Below are positions 26,160 through 35,304 of a DNA stretch of 64,000 nt, in pieces. A program made the translations under genes and the position numbers. Position 1 is the first letter of the stretch; each line of letters begins with the position of its first letter. This stretch comes from Lacrimispora indolis DSM 755 (lineage in GTDB: Bacteria > Bacillota > Clostridia > Lachnospirales > Lachnospiraceae), in assembly GCF_000526995.1 (NCBI RefSeq), contig NZ_AZUI01000001.1, forward strand, positions 3,328,001-3,392,000. The letters are read 5' to 3'. The notes beneath the pieces are model-generated. The model worked only from the letters and a program-made list of their open reading frames with translations. It was not told the DNA's origin and made no database searches.

Positions 26160-27785
26160 ATGAAAAAAAGAATGTTAGCAGCAATCCTGACGGTAGCTGT
26201 CACAGCCGGTTTAAGCGCATGCGGTTCCGGTTCTTCGGCCACAACGGCGGAAACGACAGCGGCAACTCAGAAAACAGCGGAAGAAACGACAGCACCGGCA
26301 GGGGAGCCGGTCTCAGGGGGTGTTATGACCATTTCCCTTTCTTCTTCACCCAAAAACCTGGATCCTGTCAAGTATACGGGAACCTATGAATCTCAGATCA
26401 TCGGCACGGTATGCGATACTCTTGTGGAATATAATACGGACCTTACGGAAATCCAGCCTGCCCTGGCAAAATCCTGGACCGTAAGCGACGATGGTCTTGC
26501 CTACACGTTCACCCTGCGCGATGATGTTACATTCCAGCCGGGAAAGTATCAGGATGGAAGAAAAATGACGGCAGAGGATGTGAAATACTCTCTGGAGCGT
26601 TCTCTTGAACTTTCTGCCATGAAGAGGCTGGATATGCTGGATCACTGTGAGGTTATCAGTGATACGGAAGTGGTCTGCTACTTGTCCGAACCAAATGCCG
26701 TTTTCCTAACAGCACTGACGGATGCAGGCAATGTGATTGTGCCAAAGGAAGAAGCAGAAGGCTGGGGAGAGGATTTTGGTACCCATCTGGTAGGCACAGG
26801 CCCCTTTGCTCTCCAGACCTTTGAGCTGGATCAGCAGGCTGTTCTGGTACGCAATGAGAAATACTGGGCAGCAACCCCTTATCTGGAGGGAGTCACCTTT
26901 AAGCCGGTCAGTGACGGAAACCAGGCAGTAAACGCCCTTCGTACGGGAGAGGTCAATCTGGCCACCAGCCTTAGCGGGGAAGCCGTTAAAATAGCAAGAG
27001 AAGATCAGTCCGTAAAGCTTTTAGAGATGCCGGGCCTTCACGTTGCTTACATTTATTTCAATCAGGTCAACGGTCCGACTGCTGATATAAAGGTCAGAGA
27101 AGCCATCATCAAGGCTGTTAACATCGAGGAGCTCACTGCAGGGGTGTACCAGTACCAGGAAGCACAGCCTGCCAGTCTGCCTCTGCCTCCAGGTTCCTGG
27201 GGATACGATTCCAGCCTGGAATCAGAAGTTCCTGCTTATGATCCCGAGGGGGCAAAGAAGCTTCTTGCAGAAGCCGGATATCCTGATGGGTTTGACATGA
27301 ATATTTACATTTCCAATACAGAAGCCAGGGTTAAGATGGCAACCTTATTCCAGGCCTACTTAAAAGAAAACTTAAATATTAATGTGAACATCAATACCAG
27401 CGAATGGGGAACCTTCAGCGAAATCGCAGCATCGGGGAAAACAGATGTATTTGCAATGTCCTGGACATGGTATCCGGATCCCTATTTCTTTTTAAATAAA
27501 ATATTCCATACAAGCTCCATTGGTTCCCTTGGAAACGGCCAGGGCTTCAGCAGCCAGGAAGTGGACAAATACTTAGATGACGCCCTGCTGACCACTGACC
27601 AGGAAAAGAGGGCGGAATTATATAAGAAGGCGCTTGCAGTTATCGTAAAGCAGTACCCCGGCATCTTCTATGCAAATGAAAATGTAAACTGGGGCGTAAG
27701 CCCAAAGGTCCAGGGCTTAGAACAGCGCGCTGACGGCAAGGTTAAGATCTGTACTTCGGACATTAATGTCTGGTTATCCAGGTAA
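26160..27785 (+). CDS. Peptide ABC transporter substrate-binding lipoprotein (SBP_bac_5)
   Basis: A 541-residue lipoprotein: signal peptide with lipobox LSAC (Cys21), Thr/Ala-rich linker, then a DppA/OppA-type domain (VSGGVMTISLSSSPKNLDPV; LAKSWTVSDDGLAYTFTLRDDV; GTGPFAL; YPDPYFF). It captures di/oligopeptides or similar compounds on the cell surface. The ATG at 26160 with AAGAGGAA upstream is used. It leads the permease and ATPase genes, separated from them by a strong hairpin. Confidence 0.93.
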   Translation: MKKRMLAAILTVAVTAGLSACGSGSSATTAETTAATQKTAEETTAPAGEPVSGGVMTISLSSSPKNLDPVKYTGTYESQIIGTVCDTLVEYNTDLTEIQPALAKSWTVSDDGLAYTFTLRDDVTFQPGKYQDGRKMTAEDVKYSLERSLELSAMKRLDMLDHCEVISDTEVVCYLSEPNAVFLTALTDAGNVIVPKEEAEGWGEDFGTHLVGTGPFALQTFELDQQAVLVRNEKYWAATPYLEGVTFKPVSDGNQAVNALRTGEVNLATSLSGEAVKIAREDQSVKLLEMPGLHVAYIYFNQVNGPTADIKVREAIIKAVNIEELTAGVYQYQEAQPASLPLPPGSWGYDSSLESEVPAYDPEGAKKLLAEAGYPDGFDMNIYISNTEARVKMATLFQAYLKENLNINVNINTSEWGTFSEIAASGKTDVFAMSWTWYPDPYFFLNKIFHTSSIGSLGNGQGFSSQEVDKYLDDALLTTDQEKRAELYKKALAVIVKQYPGIFYANENVNWGVSPKVQGLEQRADGKVKICTSDINVWLSR

Positions 27786-27809
27786 GGTTACAGTTTAGCT
27801 GCTCCATTC

Positions 27810-27866
27810 ATCATTTGGCGGACAGAACATATTTCCGTAAGGCAGATGTGTTCGCCGCCAAATGAT
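27810..27866 (+). other. Strong intercistronic hairpin between the binding protein and permease genes
   Basis: ATCATTTGGCGG (27810-27821) pairs perfectly with CCGCCAAATGAT (27855-27866), with an inner GAACA/TGTTC stem. There is no T tract. It probably stabilises the binding-protein message and lowers read-through. Confidence 0.65.
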
Positions 27867-27937
27867 TTATGCCGGGTTCAGGTTTAATAGAAATATTTAC
27901 ACAATATCCCTGATTTTAAAGACACAGGAGGAGATAT

Positions 27938-28891
27938 ATGTTAAAGACAATTTTAATCAGATGTTTGCAGATCATCCCGTCTCTTTTTGTGGTTGTTACG
28001 CTGACCTTTGTACTGACCAGAATGATACCGGGGGATCCTGCCAGAGCTGTTCTGGGGCCTCAGGCCTCGGTGGAGGATGTGGAGAAAATGCGGGAAACCA
28101 TGGGGCTTAACCAGCCTTTGGCAGCTCAATACAAGGATTATATGATAAACATCGTAAAAGGGGATTTCGGAACATCCTATTCCTACAATCAGCCTGTGTT
28201 TTCATTGATCGCAAGGCGTATTCCAAGTACGCTGCTGATCGCCCTGCCTGCGGTTTTGATCGCTTTGATCGCAGGACTGCTCATAGGGGTTACCTCTGCC
28301 GTGCATCAGGGGACGCTCTTTGATTATGTGTTCATGATCCTGGCTCTGGTAGGCGTCTCCATGCCGATTTTCTGGCTGGGGCTTATGCTTGTTTTAGTGT
28401 TCAGCGTGAATTTAGGCTGGCTGCCGGTTCTTGGCATGGGAGATATTTCCAAAGGGCTGGGTGATGTGATCCGCCATATGGTGCTTCCGTGCTTCTGCCT
28501 TGCAACCATCCCAACGGCCACTTTTTCCAGAATCACCCGTTCCAGCATTCTGGAATCCATTCACGGGGATTCTATCCGTGCGCTGCGGGCCAGAGGGATC
28601 AAGGAGTCTGTAGTGATCTGGAAATATGCCTTGAAAAGTGCCCTGCCGCCCCTGGTAACGGTGCTGGGCTTACAGCTGGCCGGCTGCTTTGCCGGTGCCA
28701 TCCTTACGGAAACCATATTTTCCTGGCCGGGCATGGGAACACTGATCGTGGGCGCCATTGACAACAGGGACTATACTTTGATCCAGGGTGCGGTTTTAGT
28801 CATAGCCCTGGCCTTTGTAATGATCAATATGTTTGTGGATGTGATTTATATGATCATCAATCCAAATGTCAATTATGAAGGAGGATTCTAA
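27938..28891 (+). CDS. Peptide ABC transporter permease, DppB type
   Basis: A 317-residue permease with six helices expected. Seen: the N-terminal RMIPGDPARAVLGP motif and the coupling EAA-like loop RALRARGIKESVVIWKYALKSALPP near residue 215. AGGAGGAGA precedes the ATG. Its TAA stop touches the ATG of the next gene, typical of the DppB/DppC pair. Confidence 0.95.
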   Translation: MLKTILIRCLQIIPSLFVVVTLTFVLTRMIPGDPARAVLGPQASVEDVEKMRETMGLNQPLAAQYKDYMINIVKGDFGTSYSYNQPVFSLIARRIPSTLLIALPAVLIALIAGLLIGVTSAVHQGTLFDYVFMILALVGVSMPIFWLGLMLVLVFSVNLGWLPVLGMGDISKGLGDVIRHMVLPCFCLATIPTATFSRITRSSILESIHGDSIRALRARGIKESVVIWKYALKSALPPLVTVLGLQLAGCFAGAILTETIFSWPGMGTLIVGAIDNRDYTLIQGAVLVIALAFVMINMFVDVIYMIINPNVNYEGGF

Positions 28892-29788
28892 ATGGCGAAA
28901 ACACTTGGATTGGATCAGCAGTCCCACGAAGAGATCTTAAGAAAAGAAAGAAAATCCAACAGTGCCTGGAGCAAGCTAAAGAGGAATAAAACAGCCCTTT
29001 TAGGATTGTTTGCCGTCAGCTTTATGATCGCCCTTGCCGTGCTGGCTCCGGTAATCACAAACGGAAAGCCCAATGAGATCCATCCCATTGATGCCTATCT
29101 GAAGTTTTTTGAAAAAGGCCATTTATTGGGCACCGATGAGTTTGGGAGGGATTTATTTACCAGAATCTGTTATGGGGCCAGGGTGTCCCTGCTGGTTGCA
29201 GCCGGAGCCACCATCATCGGCGGTGTGACCGGGGTGATCCTGGGCCTTATTGCAGGTTATATGGGAGGAATTGTGGATGCCGTCCTGATGAGAATCATGG
29301 ATGGAGTTCTGGCCTTTCCCTTTATCCTCTTATCCATTGTTCTTATGACGGTCCTGGGTTCCGGTGTCATCAATGTGATCCTGGCTATCGGTATTGCGGA
29401 GATCCCACGGTTTGCCAGAGTCGTGAGAGGACAGGTACTGATTGTAAAAAAGGAAGAATACTGCAATGCAGGAAGAGTGATCGGGATATCTCATTTCCGT
29501 ATGCTGACACACCACATTCTGCCCAACACGGTTTCAGAAGTAATCGTGTATGGGACGCTCAATATAGCCAGCGCCATTATTTCAGAGGCGGCCTTGAGCT
29601 TTCTGGGCCTTGGCATTGAATTGCCTACCGCCTCCTGGGGAAGTATTCTGCGGTCCGGGAGAAACTGCTTAAATACGGCTCCTCATATTGCAGCCGTATC
29701 AGGTACATTCATCTTGATCACTGTGATCGGTTTTAATCTTCTGGGAGACGGAATCCGGGATGTGCTGGATCCAAAAATGAAAAAGTAG
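28892..29788 (+). CDS. Peptide ABC transporter permease, DppC type
   Basis: A 298-residue permease. Seen: HLLGTDEFGRDLFTRICYGARVSL near residue 80, a DppC/OppC hallmark, and the coupling loop near residue 195 (CNAGRVIGISHFRMLTHHI). The first residues are cytoplasmic and basic. It starts immediately after the DppB stop. Confidence 0.95.
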   Translation: MAKTLGLDQQSHEEILRKERKSNSAWSKLKRNKTALLGLFAVSFMIALAVLAPVITNGKPNEIHPIDAYLKFFEKGHLLGTDEFGRDLFTRICYGARVSLLVAAGATIIGGVTGVILGLIAGYMGGIVDAVLMRIMDGVLAFPFILLSIVLMTVLGSGVINVILAIGIAEIPRFARVVRGQVLIVKKEEYCNAGRVIGISHFRMLTHHILPNTVSEVIVYGTLNIASAIISEAALSFLGLGIELPTASWGSILRSGRNCLNTAPHIAAVSGTFILITVIGFNLLGDGIRDVLDPKMKK

Positions 29789-29797
29789 GTAATACAT

Positions 29798-30985
29798 ATG
29801 GACATAAATGGGATAAAAAAAGAGATAGAACAGAGCATTGAGGAACATGGGAAAGAATTGTGGAAGCTTGCCAGATACCTTTGGGAAAATCCTGAGTATA
29901 ACTTTAAGGAATTAAAATCCAGCAGAGCCATATGGGAGCTTTTAGAGAGCTATGGATTTGAGGTGGAAAAAGGAATCTGCGGCCTGGATACGGCTTTCCA
30001 GGGAGTGTATGACAGCGGAAAGCCCGGACCTCATATCGGCTTCCTGGCTGAATACGATGCGGTCCCCGGAATGGGACATGCCTGCGGCCACAACCTGATG
30101 GCAGCGATGGCCGTTGGAGCCGGAGTCGGCGTAAAATCTGTCATCCACCGGCTGGGAGGAAAGCTCTCGGTGTTCGGCACCCCGGCGGAGGAAGGGGGAG
30201 GAGGAAAGGTCATCATGCTGGAAAAGGAAGCATTCCAGGGCCTTGATGCGGCAATGATCCTTCACTCTGCCAATGAAACGGTAGTTAACGATATCTCCTA
30301 TTCAAAGACAGATCTGATTGTGGAATACTACGGCAAAGGCGCTCACGGAGCCACCTGGCCGGAGGAAGGAAACAGTGCCCTGGACCCCCTGCTCCATTTA
30401 TTCCAGTACATAGGCGGGCAGCGCCTGCGCTGGAACGGCAGGGGAACCATTCTGGGCGTTATTACAAACGGAGGCAGGGATCCCATCCATATTCCTGATT
30501 TCTGCCAGGCAAAATTTACGGTCAGGTCCTTTGACAAAAGGTTTAAAGAAACCATACTGCAGGAGTTTCTGGAAGCAGGGCAGCTCCTTGGGTCCATGAC
30601 AGGAACCCGGTTCCGGTATGAGTGGGATGGGTACACCTATGAAGACATACGCAACAACAGAGAGCTGGAAAAACTTCTTGAAAAAAATTTAATGGATCTT
30701 GGAGAGACGGTTATGCCAAGGAGAAAAGACCTTGGGATCGGCTGTACTGATGTGGGGAATCTCACCCATGTCCTCCCCGCGCTCCAGTCCTATATCCAGG
30801 TGGTTCCCGAATTAAGGGGCCACACAAAGGAATTTGAGGAAGCCTGCGGCAGTATGGCAGGCAAAAGGGCAGTGCTGGTGGGAGCTAAGGCCATGGCCTT
30901 TACTGCGGCAGATTTACTGTCTTCTCCCAAAGCCATGGAAAAGGTGAAACAAAGCTTTGGGGAAATGAAAAAACGATATGAGTAA
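29798..30985 (+). CDS. M20-family peptidase (AbgB-like amidohydrolase)
   Basis: A 395-residue M20 enzyme of the branch that includes p-aminobenzoyl-glutamate hydrolase subunit B. Seen: FLAEYDAVPGMGHACGHN (metal site) and GTPAEEGGGGK, and a late CTDVGNLTHVLPALQ segment. It lies between the permease and ATPase genes of the importer, so its substrate is very likely what is transported. Cytoplasmic, with no signal peptide. The exact amide substrate is not known. Confidence 0.9.
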   Translation: MDINGIKKEIEQSIEEHGKELWKLARYLWENPEYNFKELKSSRAIWELLESYGFEVEKGICGLDTAFQGVYDSGKPGPHIGFLAEYDAVPGMGHACGHNLMAAMAVGAGVGVKSVIHRLGGKLSVFGTPAEEGGGGKVIMLEKEAFQGLDAAMILHSANETVVNDISYSKTDLIVEYYGKGAHGATWPEEGNSALDPLLHLFQYIGGQRLRWNGRGTILGVITNGGRDPIHIPDFCQAKFTVRSFDKRFKETILQEFLEAGQLLGSMTGTRFRYEWDGYTYEDIRNNRELEKLLEKNLMDLGETVMPRRKDLGIGCTDVGNLTHVLPALQSYIQVVPELRGHTKEFEEACGSMAGKRAVLVGAKAMAFTAADLLSSPKAMEKVKQSFGEMKKRYE

Positions 30986-30998
30986 AGGAGGTGCTGCT

Positions 30999-32012
30999 GT
31001 GGGTGATGTATTATTAACGGTAAATGACTTAAAAACATATTTTTATACGGCAAGCGGTGTGAGCAAAGCGGTGGATGGAGTCAGCTTCCGCATAAACCGG
31101 GGAGAAATCATGGGAATTGTGGGAGAGTCAGGATCAGGAAAAAGTGTTGCCTCCTCTTCCCTCATCCGGCTTTTGCCGGCCAGAACCGGAAAGATTGTAA
31201 GCGGCAGCATAGACTTTGACGGCACGGATGTATTGAAGCTGGGAAAAAAGGAGCTTCTGGCCTTTCGGGGACGGGACGTTTCCATGATCTTTCAAAATCC
31301 CATGACCTCCTTATCACCGGTATTTAAAGTGGGTTATCAGATGGCGGAAATGATCTGCGCCCACCATAAGGTGAGCAGACAGGAGGCTTACCGCATGGGG
31401 GAAGAAGCGTTAAGAAAGGTGGGAATACCAGATGCCGGGCGCCGGATGGATTCCTATCCCTATGAATTGTCAGGAGGCATGTGCCAGCGGGTAATCATAG
31501 CAATGTCCTTGTGCAGCAATCCAAAGCTGATCATTGCGGACGAGCCTACCACGGCCCTTGATGTGACTGTTCAGGCCCAGGTGCTGGAGCTGTTAAAGGG
31601 CATGAGAGAGAAAAACGGGATGGCCATCCTGCTGATCACCCATAATCTGGGCGTTGTATGGCAGATGTGTGACAGCGTTATGGTGATGTATGCGGGAAAG
31701 ACCGTTGAGTACACCGCCTGCGGGGAATTGCATAACAATCCTCTCCATCCTTACACCTGGGGACTGTTGGATTCCATGCCAAAGCTGAGCAGCAATTCCG
31801 GGGAAGAGCTGGCAACGATTCAGGGAACGCCGCCGGATTTACGGCTGACGGGGACCTGCTGCAATTTTTCCAACCGGTGTCCTTATGCAGAGGAGTTGTG
31901 CAGAAACCAGGTGCCGGACCTAAAGGAGCTGGAACCGGGGCATTTCGTTGCCTGTCACAGGCAAAGGCAAGGCAGCCGTCTTTTGCGGGGAGGTGTGAAA
32001 CGGGATGAGTGA
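30999..32012 (+). CDS. Peptide ABC transporter ATP-binding protein, DppD type
   Basis: A 337-residue ATPase. Walker A GESGSGKSV, signature SGGMCQRV, Walker B LIIADEPTTALDV, then the C-terminal oligopeptide/dipeptide extension with CNFSNRCPYAEELC, a cysteine cluster seen in DppD/OppD proteins. The start is taken as GTG 30999, seven bases after AAAGGAGG; the ATG at 30978 precedes that site and overlaps the M20 stop. Overlaps the next ATPase gene by eight bases. Confidence 0.93.
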   Translation: MGDVLLTVNDLKTYFYTASGVSKAVDGVSFRINRGEIMGIVGESGSGKSVASSSLIRLLPARTGKIVSGSIDFDGTDVLKLGKKELLAFRGRDVSMIFQNPMTSLSPVFKVGYQMAEMICAHHKVSRQEAYRMGEEALRKVGIPDAGRRMDSYPYELSGGMCQRVIIAMSLCSNPKLIIADEPTTALDVTVQAQVLELLKGMREKNGMAILLITHNLGVVWQMCDSVMVMYAGKTVEYTACGELHNNPLHPYTWGLLDSMPKLSSNSGEELATIQGTPPDLRLTGTCCNFSNRCPYAEELCRNQVPDLKELEPGHFVACHRQRQGSRLLRGGVKRDE

Positions 32013-32991
32013 GAAAAAGATGATTATACAGGTAAAAAGCCTGTCCAAGGATTTTCAGATAAAGGGAAAGAAGCTGGCCGGTAAAAATGCGGTTTTACAT
32101 GCGCTGCAGGAAATTGATCTGGAAATCCATGAGGGGGAGGTGCTCGGGGTCATAGGAGAATCCGGATGCGGAAAGTCCACCCTGGGAAGATGCCTGGTGG
32201 GTCTACATAAACCAACGGAAGGAGAAATTCTGTTTGAAGGAAAGAACATAGCAGGGGCTAAGTCAAAGGATAAGCTGAAGCTGTGCAAAAATATACAGAT
32301 GATTTTCCAGGATCCTTATTCCTCTCTGGATCCCAGGCATACGGCGGCTGATTCCGTATCCGAGCCAATGGTGGTTCATAAGACTGTTAAGGGTAAAGCG
32401 GCCCTGGAAGAAAGGGTTTTGGAACTGTTTCAGCAGGTGGGACTGGATGTACAGCACATGAACCGGTATCCCCATGAGTTTTCCGGCGGGCAGAGACAGC
32501 GGCTGAATGTGGCCCGTGCCATATCCATAAATCCCAGGGTGATCATCTGTGATGAGCCGGTATCAGCCCTTGATGTTTCCATACAGGCCCAGGTGATCAA
32601 TCTTTTAAAGAAACTTCAGAAGGAATACAACCTTACCTATGTATTCATATCCCATGATTTAAGCGTTGTAAAATATGTCAGCGACAGAATTGTGATCATG
32701 TACCTGGGACGGATCGTGGAAATCTGCAAGGGAGGGGATATCTATAAAAATCCTCTGCATCCGTATACTCAGGCGCTTTTGTCGGCCATTCCCCCGGAAA
32801 GCCCTGAGGAAGAAAAAGAGAGGATCGTGCTTCAGGGAGAGGTGCCAAGCCCTATTGGGGAGAGGAAGGGCTGCCCCCTGGCAGGACGGTGTCCCCGGTG
32901 CATGAACTTATGTAGAAATGAAATGCCAAAGCTAAAACAGCAGGGAGAAGAAGGACACCAGGTAGCCTGCTTTTTATACGAAAAAGAGTAA
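32005..32991 (+). CDS. Peptide ABC transporter ATP-binding protein, DppF type
   Basis: A 328-residue ATPase. Walker A GESGCGKST, signature SGGQRQRLNVARA, Walker B VIICDEPVSALDV, and the C-terminal extension with CPLAGRCPRCMNLC. It forms the heterodimeric ATPase with the preceding gene. GGGGAGGTG lies upstream inside the previous gene. Confidence 0.95.
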   Translation: MSEKKMIIQVKSLSKDFQIKGKKLAGKNAVLHALQEIDLEIHEGEVLGVIGESGCGKSTLGRCLVGLHKPTEGEILFEGKNIAGAKSKDKLKLCKNIQMIFQDPYSSLDPRHTAADSVSEPMVVHKTVKGKAALEERVLELFQQVGLDVQHMNRYPHEFSGGQRQRLNVARAISINPRVIICDEPVSALDVSIQAQVINLLKKLQKEYNLTYVFISHDLSVVKYVSDRIVIMYLGRIVEICKGGDIYKNPLHPYTQALLSAIPPESPEEEKERIVLQGEVPSPIGERKGCPLAGRCPRCMNLCRNEMPKLKQQGEEGHQVACFLYEKE

Positions 32992-33013
32992 ACCGGAAAC
33001 GGAGGATTATGGG

Positions 33014-34267
33014 ATGACGAAAAAGGAACTTTTGCAATATGTGGATGAACATAAAGAAGAATTAATAAGGCTGGTATCTGAACTGATTCAGATAAAAAGC
33101 GAAAATCCTACCGGAACCCAAAGGGATGTGATCAATTATGTGGAAGCATTTCTGAAGGAAGCCGGGATCAAATATCAAGAGACAGGGTGCAATCCGGATT
33201 ATCCCTGTATTGTGGCAGAGATCGGAAGTGAGGCAGGCTTTTCCATGATCATGAACGGCCATGTGGATGTGGTGCCTGCCGGAGACTTAAGCCAGTGGGA
33301 GTTTGATCCCTTTTCCGGCCAGATCACGGAAACCCAGATTTTGGGCAGAGGGACCTCTGATATGAAAGCAGGGGTGGCCGGTGTCTTATTTGCCCTTTCC
33401 CTTTTGGCAAGGAAGCGCGTTCCCTTAAAAGGGAACATCAGGCTTCACATTGTTTCCGATGAAGAAAGCGGAGGCCAGTTCGGAACTCAGTGGCTGTGTG
33501 CCAATGGATATGCGGATCACGCCGATGCCTGTCTGGTAGCGGAGCCAACCTCCATGAACACCATTGAGATCGGGCAGAAGGGAGGCCTGCTTCTGACCTT
33601 AAAAGCCTTTGGAAAGTCGGCTCATGGAAGCCTGGGGAATTTTAAAGGGGAGAATGCCATTTTAAAACTATCCAGGGTGTTGCCCCATGTTTCCATGCTG
33701 ACGGAAATAAAGGGACATTTTACGGACAGGCAGCAAAAACCCTTAAAAGACTCCCAGATGCTTGCGGAGAAAGAAAACAACATTCCCGGATTAGGAAGGG
33801 TCATTGATCATGTGACCACAAATATAGGCCAGATAAAAGGAGGAACCAGGCACAATATGGTTCCCGATTATTGTGAGGCAACTGTGGATGTGCGGCTGCC
33901 AATCGGAGTCCGCAGGGAAGAGATCGAAGAGGTTTTAGGCCGTGTGATAGAGGCCGGCGGAGCAGAGGGAGTGGAGTACGAGCTTCATTATAAGAGTGAG
34001 GCCAACTTCACTGACCATGAGGCCCCAATTGTTCTGGCATTTAAGAAAAATGCGGAAGAATTATTGGGAAAAGAGGTCATACCTGCCTACCAGTGGGCGT
34101 CAAGCGATGCAAGAGATTACCGGATGCTGGGCATACCCACCATCCAGTTCGGGCCTTCCAATACGGTGGGAATTCATTCCTATAATGAAACGGTCCAGAT
34201 CCAGGACGTGATCACGGCTGCCAAAACCTATATAGGGGCTATTTGTGATCTTATGGAAATTCAGTGA
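33014..34267 (+). CDS. M20-family metallohydrolase (ArgE/DapE-like), third in this transport locus
   Basis: A 417-residue enzyme with NGHVDVVPAG, GRGTSDMKAG and SDEESGG ligand motifs, plus GKSAHGS in the lid domain. It belongs to the same broad branch as the two copies in the nucleoside locus. GGAGG lies nine bases upstream. With the preceding two M20 enzymes it suggests stepwise trimming of an amide-rich nutrient. Confidence 0.9.
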   Translation: MTKKELLQYVDEHKEELIRLVSELIQIKSENPTGTQRDVINYVEAFLKEAGIKYQETGCNPDYPCIVAEIGSEAGFSMIMNGHVDVVPAGDLSQWEFDPFSGQITETQILGRGTSDMKAGVAGVLFALSLLARKRVPLKGNIRLHIVSDEESGGQFGTQWLCANGYADHADACLVAEPTSMNTIEIGQKGGLLLTLKAFGKSAHGSLGNFKGENAILKLSRVLPHVSMLTEIKGHFTDRQQKPLKDSQMLAEKENNIPGLGRVIDHVTTNIGQIKGGTRHNMVPDYCEATVDVRLPIGVRREEIEEVLGRVIEAGGAEGVEYELHYKSEANFTDHEAPIVLAFKKNAEELLGKEVIPAYQWASSDARDYRMLGIPTIQFGPSNTVGIHSYNETVQIQDVITAAKTYIGAICDLMEIQ

Positions 34268-34341
34268 AACACCTTGCGGGCAGTTGCCAAGGGCGTGTCT
34301 GAAAACTGCTTTTGCAAAAATAAATTTTTGGAGGATTCGCA

Positions 34342-35301
34342 ATGTTGATGAAGCAATTGATAGAGGTACATGACTTACTTGACAGCAGCTATGCCAGCGG
34401 AAAGACGGTAAAGGAGTATTTAAAAACCATCAGGCCGGATGCTGATGTGGAGGTGTATACCTTGGAGGGACAAAAGGGAAAAACAGATATGATCAAGGTA
34501 AGGATTCCCGGAGTGAAAGGAAAGGGAAAGGGCTTTAATGCCCCAACTATCGGCTTGCTGGGAAGGCTGGGAGGCTTAGGAGCCAGACCGGAGAGGATCG
34601 GTTTTGTTTCCGACGGGGACGGAGCCCTTATCGCCTTATCCCTGGCAGCAAAGCTTCTGGATATGCAGAATAAAGGGGACTGTCTGGACGGGGATGTTTT
34701 CATATCCACCCATATCTGTCCGGATGCACCCACAAGGGAGCACAAGCCGGTTCCGTTTATGGATTCTCCGGTGAATATGGCGCAGGTGAATCAGGAAGAG
34801 GTGACAGAGGAGCTGGATGCCATTTTATCCGTTGATACCACAAAGGGAAACAGGATCATCAACAACAGAGGCTTTGCCGTCTCTCCTACCGTAAAGGAAG
34901 GATACATACTGCGGGTTTCCGAGAGCATTTTGGATCTGATGCAGACCACAACAGGGAAATTGCCTTATGTATACGCCCTTTCCCAGCAGGATATCACGCC
35001 TTATGGAAACGGGCTGTATCATTTGAACAGCATTCTTCAGCCGGCAACCGCCACTAAAGCGCCTGTGATCGGAGTTGCCATAACCACAGAGGCGCCGGTG
35101 GCAGGCTGTGCGACCGGTGCCACCCATATCACGGATTGTGAAGAGGCGGCCAGATTCATGCTGGAGGTTGCAAAGGCCTACGGCCGGGGAGAATGCAGCT
35201 TCTACGATGAAACGGAATTTGAGCGGATCCAGTATCTGTATGGAAATATGGAACACTTTCAAACCCTTGGCACGGGCAATGAATGCGACGACGATGCCTA
35301 G
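34342..35301 (+). CDS. DUF1177 family protein
   Basis: A 319-residue soluble protein matching the DUF1177 family (LLGRLGGLGARPERIGFVSD; FISTHICPDAPT; VAITTEAPVAGCATGATH). No catalytic site is established for the family. It is found with AroM-type and peptidase/peptide-transport genes, as here, so a role in peptide or amino-acid-derivative catabolism is a fair inference. GGAGG lies 8 bases before ATG 34342. Last gene of the plus-strand run; it converges on the PucR regulator with a gap of three bases. Confidence 0.85.
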   Translation: MLMKQLIEVHDLLDSSYASGKTVKEYLKTIRPDADVEVYTLEGQKGKTDMIKVRIPGVKGKGKGFNAPTIGLLGRLGGLGARPERIGFVSDGDGALIALSLAAKLLDMQNKGDCLDGDVFISTHICPDAPTREHKPVPFMDSPVNMAQVNQEEVTEELDAILSVDTTKGNRIINNRGFAVSPTVKEGYILRVSESILDLMQTTTGKLPYVYALSQQDITPYGNGLYHLNSILQPATATKAPVIGVAITTEAPVAGCATGATHITDCEEAARFMLEVAKAYGRGECSFYDETEFERIQYLYGNMEHFQTLGTGNECDDDA

Positions 35302-35304
35302 ACT

